Assembly (NCBI RefSeq): GCF_018326285.1
Contig: NZ_AP023362.1
Location: 4,588,001 to 4,652,000, forward strand
Source: Mycolicibacterium sp. TY81
GTDB taxonomy: Bacteria > Actinomycetota > Actinomycetes > Mycobacteriales > Mycobacteriaceae
Reading direction: 5' to 3'
DNA length: 64,000 nt
Below are positions 33,496 through 42,071 of the stretch, in pieces; position 1 is the first letter of the stretch, and every line of letters begins with the position of its first letter. The notes below the pieces were generated by a model that was given only the letters and a program-made list of their open reading frames with translations, did no database searches and was not told where the DNA came from. The translations under genes were made by a program, and so were the position numbers.

Positions 33496-34539
33496 TCACG
33501 CCCGCCGGGGGTCGATCAGCGTGACTCCCACCGGGCTGGCGGCGCCGAACTCCGGCAGCAGACGCGCGCCTTCGGCGAGCCCCACCACCCGCTCGACCAA
33601 CGCCTGCGGGCGCAGCTTGCCCGCCGCGACCTGGTCGAGCATCTCGGGGTAGTCCGCGCTGGCCATGCCATGCGACCCCAAAACATCCAATTCCCAAGCG
33701 ATTACGCGATCCATGGGCACCTGCGGATGCCCATCGACGTTGGGCAGCAGGCCCACCTGCACATGGCGTCCCTGCCGGCGCAGGCTGTGGATCGCATCGG
33801 CGCACGTCCCCGCGGTGCCCACCGCGTCGACCGCGACATGGCTACCGCCGCCGGTGATCTCGTGCACCGCTGGCGCCACCTCGGCGCTGTTGGCGAGGAC
33901 GGTCTCGGCGGCACCGAGGCTGCGCGCGAGTTCCAGTGCCGCCGGGGTGCGGTCGACGGCGATGACGTTGGCACCGGCCGCGGCCGCCACTTGGACGGCG
34001 CTGAGGCCCACACCCCCGACACCGATCACCGTGACCCACTCGCCGGGCTTGACGTCGGCACGGGCCCGCAGCGCGCGGTAGGCGGTGGCGAACCGGCAAC
34101 CCAGCGCGGCCGCCGCGGCATCGTCGATATCTTCCGACACCGCAACGAGATTCGTGTCCGCCGCATGCAACGCCACGTACTCACCGAACGAGCCCCAGTG
34201 GGTGAAACCCGGCTGGGTCTGGTCCGGGCACACCTGCGCCTGACCGCCGGCACACCATTCGCAGGTGCCGCACCCGCACACGAACGGTGTGGTGACGCGG
34301 TCACCGACCCGCCAGCGCCGGACGTCGGCGCCGACCGCGACCACTTCTCCGACCAGTTCATGTCCGGGCACATGCGGGAGGGCGACGCCGTCGTCGTGCC
34401 CGGCCCAGGCGTGCCAGTCGCTGCGGCACAACCCGGTTGCGTGCACCTGCACCACGACGCCGCCGGGCGACGGCGTCGGGTCGGCCACCGACCTGACGTC
34501 CACGGGGCCACCGAACTGCTCGAAGATCACCGCGCGCAT
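33496..34539 (-). CDS. Zinc-dependent alcohol dehydrogenase (MDR family)
   Basis: A 347-residue medium-chain dehydrogenase that oxidises an alcohol with NAD(P). Catalytic zinc ligands are visible in GLCRSDWHAW (Cys) and HVPGHELVGEV (His-Glu). The structural zinc lobe is CGCGTCEWC with a further Cys in VCPD. The Rossmann motif is VIGVGGVGLSAVQ, followed by the acidic residue in VIAVDRTPAALELA, which favours NAD. The ATG (34537-34539) overlaps the stop of the upstream ABC ATPase as TGATG, so the enzyme is translationally coupled to the peptide transporter. This is unusual and may mean that the imported substrate or its product is an alcohol or aldehyde (inference). The substrate is unknown. Confidence 0.88.
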   Translation of the reverse strand: MRAVIFEQFGGPVDVRSVADPTPSPGGVVVQVHATGLCRSDWHAWAGHDDGVALPHVPGHELVGEVVAVGADVRRWRVGDRVTTPFVCGCGTCEWCAGGQAQVCPDQTQPGFTHWGSFGEYVALHAADTNLVAVSEDIDDAAAAALGCRFATAYRALRARADVKPGEWVTVIGVGGVGLSAVQVAAAAGANVIAVDRTPAALELARSLGAAETVLANSAEVAPAVHEITGGGSHVAVDAVGTAGTCADAIHSLRRQGRHVQVGLLPNVDGHPQVPMDRVIAWELDVLGSHGMASADYPEMLDQVAAGKLRPQALVERVVGLAEGARLLPEFGAASPVGVTLIDPRRA

Positions 34540-36125
34540 CAGGTCATCGTTGCACGCCCCGGACGCGCCGGAGGCACCGCTGCGAGCAACGCGCGCGTGT
34601 ACTCGTGTTCCGGATGCGCGAACAACTCGGCGGCAGAGCGGTATTCCACCGATTCGCCGCCGCGCAGCACCAGGACGTCGTGGCTCATCCGCTCGATCAC
34701 GGCCAGGTCGTGGCCGATGAACAGGTAGGTCAGGCCACGGTCCTGCTGCAGCCGGGTCAGCAGGTCCAGCACCTTGGCCTGCACCGAGACATCGAGTGAC
34801 GCGGTCGCTTCGTCGAGGATCAACAGCTCGGGCGCCACGGCCAGCGCCCGGGCGATGTTGACGCGCTGCCGCTCGCCGCCCGACAGTTCGTGCGGATACC
34901 GTGCCGCGTAGTCCGCCGGGAGCTCGACGGAGTCCAGCAGCTCACGCACCTGCGCCCGTCGGTCCCTGGCCGCACCCGCCAAGGGCTCGGCGATCGAAAG
35001 ACCCACCGGGATACGCGGATTGAGCGACGAGAACGAATCCTGGAAGACCAGAGCGATCCGGCGGCGTACCGCCTTGCGGTCACGGCGCTTGACCGTCAGC
35101 ACGTCGGTGCCGTCGAGGAGTGCGCGACCGCCGTCGGGCGCGACGAGACCGGTCAGCGCGGCCGCCACGGTCGACTTTCCCGAACCCGACTCGCCCACCA
35201 GCCCGAGGGTCGTCCCCCGGCGGATGCGGAACGACACGTCCTTGACCGCGTGGACCACCATCCGGCCCGTCGGCGTGCTCACGGGAAACCTGACGTCCAG
35301 ATGGGAGACGTCCAGCAGTGTCGGGGTGTCCGGAACTTCGCGGGCGGGGTGTCCCAAAACCGGCCTGGCATCGAGCAATTCGCGGGTGTAGGCCTGCTGC
35401 GGCGCATCGAATATCGCGTCGACCGGTGCCTGTTCGACGGCCGCACCGCCGCGCAGCACGGTGATGGTGTCGGCGACCTCGCCGATCACCCCGAGGTCGT
35501 GACTGATCCACACCACGGCGGTACCGAACCCGCGCTGCAGCTCCCTCACCAGCTCGATGATCTGGGCCTGTGCCGTGACGTCGAGGGCCGTCGTCGGCTC
35601 GTCGGCGATCAGCAGTTCAGGGTCGCAGGCCAGGGCGATCGCGATCATCACCCGCTGACGCTGGCCGCCCGAGAGCTGATGCGGATAGCTGCGCAGCCGC
35701 CGTTGCGGGTCGGGCAGGCCCACGGCCTCCAGCAGTTCCAGGGCGCGCACCGCGGCGTGCCGGCGGGTCACCTGCTTGTGTGTTTCAAGAGATTCGGTGA
35801 TCTGCCGTTCGATGGTCAGCAGCGGGTTCAGCGAGGTTCCGGGATCCTGGAAGACGAACCCGATCCGGCCGCCGTGCACGCGCCGCAACGTCCGCGCCGG
35901 GGCGCCGACGAGTTCCTGTTGTCCGGCAAGGACACTCGAGCCGGTCACGAGCGCGCCGGGCGCGTCGAGCAGCCCGGTCGCGGCCAGCACCGTCGTCGAC
36001 TTGCCCGAACCGGACTCGCCGACGATGCCGAGCGTCTGCTCGGGCTCGACCGCCAGTGAGACGCCGCGCACGATCTCGCGACGCCCGATCCGGACGGCCA
36101 GATTGTCGACCGACAGCACGCTCAT
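34539..36125 (-). CDS. Peptide/nickel-type ABC transporter, fused double ATP-binding subunit (DppD-DppF)
   Basis: A 528-residue protein with two complete nucleotide-binding domains in tandem. The first has [10 protein letters not shown], signature LSGGQRQRV and Walker [13 protein letters not shown]. The second has [19 protein letters not shown] and [12 protein letters not shown]. Most Dpp/Opp systems encode these as separate proteins; the fusion is common in actinobacteria. It drives import through the two permeases encoded just upstream. Its ATG (36123-36125) overlaps the end of the DppC-like gene, and its stop overlaps the start of the dehydrogenase. All catalytic motifs are intact. Confidence 0.94.
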   Translation of the reverse strand: MSVLSVDNLAVRIGRREIVRGVSLAVEPEQTLGIVGESGSGKSTTVLAATGLLDAPGALVTGSSVLAGQQELVGAPARTLRRVHGGRIGFVFQDPGTSLNPLLTIERQITESLETHKQVTRRHAAVRALELLEAVGLPDPQRRLRSYPHQLSGGQRQRVMIAIALACDPELLIADEPTTALDVTAQAQIIELVRELQRGFGTAVVWISHDLGVIGEVADTITVLRGGAAVEQAPVDAIFDAPQQAYTRELLDARPVLGHPAREVPDTPTLLDVSHLDVRFPVSTPTGRMVVHAVKDVSFRIRRGTTLGLVGESGSGKSTVAAALTGLVAPDGGRALLDGTDVLTVKRRDRKAVRRRIALVFQDSFSSLNPRIPVGLSIAEPLAGAARDRRAQVRELLDSVELPADYAARYPHELSGGERQRVNIARALAVAPELLILDEATASLDVSVQAKVLDLLTRLQQDRGLTYLFIGHDLAVIERMSHDVLVLRGGESVEYRSAAELFAHPEHEYTRALLAAVPPARPGRATMT

Positions 36126-36961
36126 GAACGCCGCCGCGCCTCGATCATGGTGCGCTGCTTGGGATCCAGGACGTCACGCAGGCCGTCACCGAGCAGGTTG
36201 CACGCCAGCACGATGACGACGATCGCCGCGCCGGGGAACACCGCCATCCACCAGGCCAGGGTGACGAAGCCCTGCGAATCGAAGATCATCCGGCCCAGTG
36301 ACGGCTGCGGCGGCTGGATGCCCAGGCCGAGGAAGGACAGCGCGGCCTCGGACAGGATGGCGAACGCCAGCGACAGCGAGGTCTGGACGATGAGCGGACC
36401 GGTGATGTTGGGCAGGACGTGCCGGCGCAGGATGTAGGCCGTCCCGGTCCCCATCGTGCGCGACACCGCCACGTACGGCTCCTCCCGCACCGCCAGGGTG
36501 CTGGCCCGTGCCACCCGCGCGAAGATCGGCACATAGACGATGCCGATCGCGGCGATCGTCGTGCCCAAGCCCGGCCCCAGCACCGCGACGATCGCCATGG
36601 CCAACAACAGCACCGGGAACGCGAACATCACGTCGACGACCCGCATCACCACGGTGTCCAGCCAGCCGCCGCGGTACCCGGCCATGACGCCCAGCGCTGT
36701 GCCGACCACCGCCGCACACGCCACGCTGACCACCGCCACCGTCATCGACGCCTGCAGGCCCGTCAGCACGCGGGACACCACATCGCGGCCCAGTTCGTCG
36801 GTGCCGAACCAGTGCGCGCCGCTCGGCGGCCGCAGCGCCTGCGGCACGTCGACATCGTTGATGCCGTACGGCGCCAGCCGGCCGGCACCCACGGCGACGA
36901 CCACGGCCGCGGCCACGACGGCGGCGCTGACCACCGTGACGGGATTCGTGGGCAGCCTCAT
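36122..36961 (-). CDS. Peptide ABC transporter permease, DppC type
   Basis: A 279-residue inner-membrane permease with about six hydrophobic segments. It has the DppC landmarks: an N-terminal helix ([20 protein letters not shown]), HWFGTDELGRDVVSRVL before the core, and the ATPase-coupling loop EPYVAVSRTMGTG. ATG 36961 is chosen because MRLPTNPVT directly precedes the first helix and because it overlaps the DppB stop by four bases; the 52-codon upstream extension lies inside dppB. It pairs with the DppB-like protein to form the channel. The C-terminus NLLGDGLRDVLDPKQR is typical. Confidence 0.93.
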   Translation of the reverse strand: MRLPTNPVTVVSAAVVAAAVVVAVGAGRLAPYGINDVDVPQALRPPSGAHWFGTDELGRDVVSRVLTGLQASMTVAVVSVACAAVVGTALGVMAGYRGGWLDTVVMRVVDVMFAFPVLLLAMAIVAVLGPGLGTTIAAIGIVYVPIFARVARASTLAVREEPYVAVSRTMGTGTAYILRRHVLPNITGPLIVQTSLSLAFAILSEAALSFLGLGIQPPQPSLGRMIFDSQGFVTLAWWMAVFPGAAIVVIVLACNLLGDGLRDVLDPKQRTMIEARRRS

Positions 36962-37908
36962 GACAGCCGAATCCGCGGATCGACAACTGCGTACAGCACA
37001 TCGACCACCAGGTTGACGGCCAGGAACAGGACCGCGATGAGCAACACCGCGCCCTGGATCACGGGATAGTCGCGCGCGGCCACCGACAGGTAGACCAGCC
37101 GGCCCAGGCCCGGCCACGCGAACACCACCTCGACCACGATGACACCACCGAGGATCGTCGCCAGCTGGATACCGGTGATGGTGAGGATGGGAACCAGGGC
37201 GTTGCGCACGACGTGCCGCAACGTGACCACCCGCGGCGGCAGGCCTTTCGAGCGCGCGGTGCGGACGTAGCCCATCGCGGACACCTCCAGCACCGCGGAG
37301 CGGACGTAACGCGTCATGATCGCCGCGGCCACCAGACCCACGGTCAGGCCCGGCAGGATCACGTGGCGCAACCAGCCCGTCGGATCGTCGAACAGCGGCC
37401 GGTAGCCCGATGTCGGCAACCAGCCCAGTGTCGTGGAGAACAGCGAGATGAGCAGGATGCCCAGCCAGAAATCCGGCACGGACACCCCGAATTGGCTTGT
37501 GACCCGGACGATCACGTCGCTGAGCCGGCCCTCGTGCGAGGCCGCGTAGATGCCGGCGGGCAGCGCGATCGCCAGAGCCAGGACGATGCCGACCACGGCC
37601 AGCGAGACGGTGGCGGGCAACCGCTCGGCCAGTACCTGGGCCACCGGGTCGCCGCTGCGGAAGCTGACGCCGAGATTGCCCGTCGCGGCATGGCCGAGGT
37701 AGCTGAGGAACTGGGCGGGCAGTGGCCGATCCAGACCGCTCGCGTGACGGAGGGCGTCGTACGCCTCGGGTGTGTACCGCGTCCCCAGGGCGATGCGCAC
37801 CGGGTCACCGGGAACCAGATGAGCCAGGGCGAACACCACGATGAGGACGCCCACCAGGACCACCAGTGAGTAGGCGAGCCGACGGGCCAGGAACCGCAGG
37901 ATGGTCAT
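36958..37908 (-). CDS. Peptide ABC transporter permease, DppB type
   Basis: A 316-residue permease with six predicted membrane segments. The first (LAYSLVVLVGVLIVVFALAHL) is followed by the DppB/OppB periplasmic region GDPVRIALG with LGHAATGNLGVSF. The EAA-type coupling loop is YVRTARSKGLPPRVV. The start ATG overlaps the substrate-binding protein stop (37905-37907) and the stop overlaps the DppC start, as expected in an operon with coupled translation. Together with the DppC-like protein it forms the pore. Confidence 0.94.
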   Translation of the reverse strand: MTILRFLARRLAYSLVVLVGVLIVVFALAHLVPGDPVRIALGTRYTPEAYDALRHASGLDRPLPAQFLSYLGHAATGNLGVSFRSGDPVAQVLAERLPATVSLAVVGIVLALAIALPAGIYAASHEGRLSDVIVRVTSQFGVSVPDFWLGILLISLFSTTLGWLPTSGYRPLFDDPTGWLRHVILPGLTVGLVAAAIMTRYVRSAVLEVSAMGYVRTARSKGLPPRVVTLRHVVRNALVPILTITGIQLATILGGVIVVEVVFAWPGLGRLVYLSVAARDYPVIQGAVLLIAVLFLAVNLVVDVLYAVVDPRIRLS

Positions 37909-39422
37909 GGCCGGTCACCGCCGAGTACCGCGTCCCGGAACCGAATTGCCTTGTCGCGCCTGGCCTCATAGCCGGTGAGCCGCGGTGACCAGGCCTGGAC
38001 CACCGCGGGGTTGTACAGGTAGAGGTAGCTCACCTGGTCCGCGATGAGCGTCGCCGCCTGCGCGTAATCCTGGTGCCGCGCTTGCGGATTGGTCTCGGTA
38101 CGGCCGGCGTCCAGCAGCGCGTCGACGCGCGGGTCCGAGAATTTCTGGGCATTGCTCGCACCGCCGGTGTGATGCTGCGCGTAGTAGAAATCGTCGGGGT
38201 CGATATTGCCGAGCCAGCCCATCATCAGCATGTCGAAATGACCGCTGTGCTGCTCGTCGAGCCACGTCCCGAAGTCGACGGTGCGGATGGTGACCCGGAT
38301 GCCCAGCGGCGCGAGGTTGTCGGCGATCACCTGGGCGGCGGTCACCGTCTGCGAGTACTCGCTGGTGACCAACAGGTCCATGGCGGACGGCGCCGAGCCG
38401 GCCTGCCGCAGCAGCGATTTGGCGTGGTCGATGTCGTAGCGGTACTTGCCGTAGGGCGTGTACCACGGATTGCCCTGCGGGATCGCGAGCTGATTGGCCT
38501 GCGCCGCACCGTAACTGGTGGCCTGCACGATCGACGCCCGGTCGATCGCGTAGGCGATGGCCTGCCGCACCCGGACGTCCTGCCACGCCGGCCGGGCTTC
38601 GTTGAGGGCCAGGTACCAGTAATCGTTGCTCGGCGTCACCGCGAGGTGGATCGAATCATCGCCGCGCAACTGGGCGACCCGCTGCGGTGGCACCGCGTCG
38701 GTCCAGTCGATCTCACCGGCCTGCAGCGCCGACAGTGCCGTCGACGGCTCGCTGATGAAGCGGAACGTCACGCCCGGAATGCGCGGGGCGCCGGCCCAGT
38801 AATGCGGATTTGCGCGCAGCGTGATTGCATCACCGCCGCGCTGACTGACGAAGGCGAACGGCCCGGTGCCGATCGGGTGGCCGGCGATCTGCCCGTCCTC
38901 GACGTTGCGGCGCTGGACGATCGCCACACCCTTGAACCCGCCGAGGTTGGTCAGCAGATTGGGGGTCGGGTGCGACACCGTGATCCGGACCGTGTGGTCG
39001 TCGGCCGCGGTGACGTCGGTGACGGCGCTGAGCTTGTCGGCGTTGGCGAGCTTGCCGTCGATGATCCGGCGGTAGGAGTAGACGACGTCGGCGGCGGTGA
39101 GCGGGCTGCCGTCGTGGAACGTCACCCCGGGCCGCAGGTGGAACGTCCAGGCGCGTTGATCAGGCGAGACGTCCCACGACTGCGCGAGGGCGGGCCGCAT
39201 GGTCAGGTTGGCGTCCGGCTCCACGAGGGTGTCGAAGACGTTCTCGAGGACCTCGAACGAGAAGTACGCGCTGGTCTTCTGCGGGTCGAGTTGGTCGGGC
39301 TCGCCGGAGATCGCCGCGATCAGGTATCCCGCGTCCTGGCCCAGGTCAACGCGTTGTGCGGGCGCGCAGGCCCCCGCCATGACGACGGAAACGACGACGA
39401 GCACGGCTGCAACCAGTCGCAT
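37905..39422 (-). CDS. Peptide ABC transporter substrate-binding lipoprotein (SBP family 5)
   Basis: A 505-residue family 5 solute-binding protein. The signal peptide MRLVAAVLVVVSVVMAGAC ends in a Cys (residue 19) that fits lipidation, though the -3 residue is Ala rather than the usual Leu. The mature protein has the family's blocks: GEPDQLDPQKTSAYFSFEV, WTFHLRPGVTFHDGSPLTA, HPIGTGPFAF and DVRVRQAIAYAIDR. ATG 39422 is selected since the codons above it do not resemble a signal peptide. It is the first gene of the operon SBP-DppB-DppC-DppDF-dehydrogenase and is divergent from cspA. The ligand cannot be read from sequence. Confidence 0.92.
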   Translation of the reverse strand: MRLVAAVLVVVSVVMAGACAPAQRVDLGQDAGYLIAAISGEPDQLDPQKTSAYFSFEVLENVFDTLVEPDANLTMRPALAQSWDVSPDQRAWTFHLRPGVTFHDGSPLTAADVVYSYRRIIDGKLANADKLSAVTDVTAADDHTVRITVSHPTPNLLTNLGGFKGVAIVQRRNVEDGQIAGHPIGTGPFAFVSQRGGDAITLRANPHYWAGAPRIPGVTFRFISEPSTALSALQAGEIDWTDAVPPQRVAQLRGDDSIHLAVTPSNDYWYLALNEARPAWQDVRVRQAIAYAIDRASIVQATSYGAAQANQLAIPQGNPWYTPYGKYRYDIDHAKSLLRQAGSAPSAMDLLVTSEYSQTVTAAQVIADNLAPLGIRVTIRTVDFGTWLDEQHSGHFDMLMMGWLGNIDPDDFYYAQHHTGGASNAQKFSDPRVDALLDAGRTETNPQARHQDYAQAATLIADQVSYLYLYNPAVVQAWSPRLTGYEARRDKAIRFRDAVLGGDRP

Positions 39423-39560
39423 GTCCGTCACTTCCGTACCGGGGCCGGCATGAAGCGGAGGCCGGCGCACTCCTGCGGCCCCTATACCCGGCGGCGCACC
39501 GGTTCACACCTGGAACAGCGATATGTGCAGTTCAGGGTGCGGAGGGATATCGAACTGAGC

Positions 39561-39566
39561 TACGAT
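39561..39566 (+). promoter_or_regulatory. Candidate -10 box of cspA
   Basis: TACGAT about 54 nt upstream of the cspA ATG, giving a leader of roughly 45 nt. No strong -35 is seen. AGAGAAG near 39604-39610 is the likely ribosome binding site. Confidence 0.4.
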
Positions 39567-39619
39567 GCCCGCGGACGTTTTCTTCCTAACGTCCTGCTCT
39601 ACATGAGAGAAGTTGGTAT

Positions 39620-39823
39620 ATGCCACAGGGAACTGTGAAATGGTTCAACAGTGAGAAGGGCTTCGGCTTCATCACTCCCGACGACGGCTCCAAGGATCTG
39701 TTCGTCCACTACTCGGAGATCCGTAGCAACGGTTTCCGTACCCTCGACGAGGGCCAGCGGGTCGAGTTCGAGGTCGGTCAGGGCAGCAAGGGCCCGGCCG
39801 CAACCGGAGTCACCGCGGTCTAA
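39620..39823 (+). CDS. cspA: Cold-shock domain protein CspA
   Basis: A 67-residue single cold-shock (OB-fold) domain that binds single-stranded RNA/DNA and melts RNA structure. RNP1 is KGFGFITP and RNP2 is [16 protein letters not shown] at the N-terminus and the end [10 protein letters not shown] are standard. The size equals that of mycobacterial CspA. ATG 39620 follows AGAGAAG. It is transcribed alone: divergent from the ABC operon, with a strong intrinsic terminator starting 19 bases after its stop. It can be expected to be highly expressed. Confidence 0.97.
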   Translation: MPQGTVKWFNSEKGFGFITPDDGSKDLFVHYSEIRSNGFRTLDEGQRVEFEVGQGSKGPAATGVTAV

Positions 39824-39841
39824 CTAAGCCCGTAAAGCTCA

Positions 39842-39885
39842 GTGGGCTGGTGTGGAGCATTTCGCACCAGCCCACAACTCTTTCT
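39842..39885 (+). terminator. Intrinsic terminator of cspA
   Basis: An 11-bp perfect stem (GTGGGCTGGTG at 39842-39852 with CACCAGCCCAC at 39865-39875), a 12-nt loop, and a T-rich tail ACTCTTTCTT. It is the best rho-independent terminator in the window. Confidence 0.88.
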
Positions 39886-39982
39886 TGACACTGTCGACGG
39901 ATGCTCCGCGTCCTGACCTGAGCATCCGCTCGACAGCACGCACGGGTTTCTTCGGCCCATTGCCGGTCGACCCGCGCGCTTC

Positions 39983-40672
39983 CTAGAGCCACCCGAGCGC
40001 ACGCGCGCCGTTGTGGAGCACCATGGCCCCGATGACGAGCATGATCGCCGCCATCAGCGCGGCGTTGTTCTTCTCCATCCAGTCTTTGAGCCGCCGCATC
40101 GTGTCATCGAGTCGGGCACCGGCGATGGCGTAGGCCAGTGTCGGGATCGCCACCGTCGACGCGGCGACGATCACGAAGAAGGCCGCGGCCAGCCAGTCAC
40201 CCTCGATACCGAGCCCGGCGGTGCCGATCGCCAATCCGGCTGGGACACAGATCAATACGACGTCGGGGCGCACCACGACCAGCGCCACACCCATCGCCGC
40301 CGCGCGGGCCGGGGTGACGGTCGCGATCTTCTTCATCCAGCCCGGTGAATCCGTGCTGTTGTGCCGGGTGAACCAGCGATAAACGCCGAAGATGATGAGC
40401 GCGGCACCCAGCACCACCCGCAGCCACGAAGCCCACTCGGGCGGCGACTTGTGGCCGTGGTGCGCGCCGCTGAGCAGATGCGAGGCCTGCACGCACACGG
40501 CCGTCACCACCGCCAGGCCGACGGCCCAGCCGGCGAGGAACGCCAGCCCTGTCGGCCGGGGACGCGGCGCCTGCAGGACCAACACCGCCGGGATGACGGT
40601 GATGGGCGACAGTGCCACCACCAGTCCGAGCGGAACCAGCCCGGTCAACACGGTGCCCCAGCTTCCAGTCAT
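39983..40672 (-). CDS. GAP-family (LysE-like) membrane protein
   Basis: A 229-residue polytopic membrane protein with about six segments, for example GLVPLGLVVALSPITVIPAV, LAFLAGWAVGLAVVTAVCV and LAAAFFVIVAASTVAIPTLA. The ALSPITVIPAVLVL signature and spacing match the Sap/GAP family of the LysE superfamily, first named after a protein required for glycopeptidolipid transport in M. smegmatis. Most mycobacteria carry several paralogues, so the name does not prove a lipid role here. ATG 40672 is preferred over TTG 40681. It converges on cspA across the terminator. The nearest lipopeptide-type gene is the NRPS about 20 kb away, so no functional link is claimed. Confidence 0.8.
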   Translation of the reverse strand: MTGSWGTVLTGLVPLGLVVALSPITVIPAVLVLQAPRPRPTGLAFLAGWAVGLAVVTAVCVQASHLLSGAHHGHKSPPEWASWLRVVLGAALIIFGVYRWFTRHNSTDSPGWMKKIATVTPARAAAMGVALVVVRPDVVLICVPAGLAIGTAGLGIEGDWLAAAFFVIVAASTVAIPTLAYAIAGARLDDTMRRLKDWMEKNNAALMAAIMLVIGAMVLHNGARALGWL

Positions 40673-40834
40673 GGGCAGCAATCTACCCAGTGGAATCGCC
40701 CGGGGCCGCCACGATCGTCAATATGCGTCGACGTACGATTTCAGCGAACTTGTTCGGCGATTTCTGGCAACTAAACGGCACGCACCGGTAGGTTGCCAGT
40801 TACTAGGCGATATTCACACTGAGGAGGTGGCATC

Positions 40835-41035
40835 GTGCGACGACAGCAAAATATTTTAGTTGGCGTCAGCGACTCATCGGGACACCAGGTGAATACCGGT
40901 TTGTGGCGCGGAAAGCCGGTGCGGTACCTCGCTCTGCTGGCGCTGCTGATCTCGGGGACGGCGCTCGGCTGCGGCACCGACGATCTCCAGGCGCTGCCGA
41001 GCCCGCAAGGCGCGGCCCACACGTGTTCCCCGTGA
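40835..41035 (+). CDS. Small putative lipoprotein, unknown function
   Basis: A 66-residue protein starting at GTG 40835 with a strong GAGGAGG about 7 nt upstream. Residues about 30-46 (YLALLALLISGTALGC) form a hydrophobic stretch ending in Cys46, which fits a lipobox loosely (Ala-Leu-Gly-Cys), leaving a mature peptide of about 20 residues. An N-terminal extension of about 28 residues before the hydrophobic core is long for a signal peptide. TACGAT at 40734-40739 may be its -10. An inverted repeat TGGCAAC/GTTGCCA (40765-40798) lies in the leader. No family is recognised. Confidence 0.55.
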   Translation: MRRQQNILVGVSDSSGHQVNTGLWRGKPVRYLALLALLISGTALGCGTDDLQALPSPQGAAHTCSP

Positions 41036-41045
41036 CCACCGCGCC

Positions 41046-42071
41046 CTAGGACCCCTTGAGGTCCCGGTCCTTGCTCGGCTGCACCCGCTTCGGCTCACCC
41101 GGCATCTTGGGATAGTTCGGCGGATACGGCAGATCCCCCAGCCCGCGGTCCTCGTCGGCCTGCACCATCTCGAGCAACGGTTCCAGGGAATGCGCCACGT
41201 CATCGATGCCGGCCCACGGATCGTCGCGCTCCGCAAGCAGTTTCGGCACGGTGGCCATGGTGTAGTCGTCGGGATCGGCGTCGGCGAGCTCGGCCCAGGA
41301 CAGCGGCGTCGACACCGTGGCGATGGGCGTCTTACGCACCGAGTACGCCGAGGCGAAGGTCCGGTCCCGCGCGTTCTGGTTGTAGTCGATGAACAGCCGA
41401 TCGCCGCGCTCTTCCTTCCACCACGACGTCGTCACCGCATCGGGCGCGCGCCGCTCCACCTCACGGGCCAAGGCGATACCGGCCCGGCGCACGGCGATGA
41501 AGTCCCACTCCGGCTTGATCCGGACGAAGACGTGGACGCCGCGGCCGCCCGACGTCTTCGGATACCCGGTCAGGCCGAGTTCATCGAGGATCGGTTTGAG
41601 CACACCGGTCGCGATCTCCCGGGCCTCTTTGAACCCGGTGCCCGGCTGCGGATCGAGGTCGATGCGCAGTTCGTCGGGGTGCTCGACGTCCGGACAGCGC
41701 ACCTGCCACGGGTGCAGCGTGATGGTGCCCATCTGCGCGGCCCAGATGATGGCCGACGGGTGGGTCACCTTGAGCGCATCAGCGGTGCGGCCCGACGGGA
41801 AGGTCACGGTGCAGGTCTTCAGATAGTCGGGACGCTTTACCGGAACGCGCTTTTGGTAAATCTCCTCACCCTCGATGCCGTCGGGGAACCGTTGCAGGTG
41901 CGTCGGCCGGTCCCGCAGCAGCGTCACCATCCGCTCGGCGACGGCCAGGTAGTAGTCGACCATCGTGCGCTTGGTGCCCTTGCTCCCGAGCTGCGGGAAG
42001 TACACCTTGTCGGGGTTGGTGAGCCGGACGGCGACCCCGTCGACGTCGAGTTCTTCTGCGGCACTTGCCAT
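41046..42071 (-). CDS. Stand-alone LigD-type polymerase/primase (Rv3730c type)
   Basis: A 341-residue archaeo-eukaryotic primase superfamily polymerase, like the POL domain of LigD but without ligase or nuclease domains. Motifs: LTNPDKVYFP at the start, LRIDLDPQPG with the catalytic Asp pair, TSGGRGVHVFVRI with the motif II His, and RLFIDYNQNARDRTFASAYSVR near motif III. Such enzymes fill gaps with ribonucleotides and act in DNA repair with LigC. The start ATG 42071 overlaps the ligC stop as TGATG, so the pair is co-translated. A long in-frame extension to 42242 lies inside ligC and is not part of the gene. Confidence 0.92.
   Translation of the reverse strand: MASAAEELDVDGVAVRLTNPDKVYFPQLGSKGTKRTMVDYYLAVAERMVTLLRDRPTHLQRFPDGIEGEEIYQKRVPVKRPDYLKTCTVTFPSGRTADALKVTHPSAIIWAAQMGTITLHPWQVRCPDVEHPDELRIDLDPQPGTGFKEAREIATGVLKPILDELGLTGYPKTSGGRGVHVFVRIKPEWDFIAVRRAGIALAREVERRAPDAVTTSWWKEERGDRLFIDYNQNARDRTFASAYSVRKTPIATVSTPLSWAELADADPDDYTMATVPKLLAERDDPWAGIDDVAHSLEPLLEMVQADEDRGLGDLPYPPNYPKMPGEPKRVQPSKDRDLKGS

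Noticed and set aside
39983..40672. GAP-family protein as part of a glycopeptidolipid system with the NRPS
   Set aside because: The family has many paralogues in mycobacteria and the gene is about 20 kb away with housekeeping genes between; no glycosyl- or acyltransferases are nearby.
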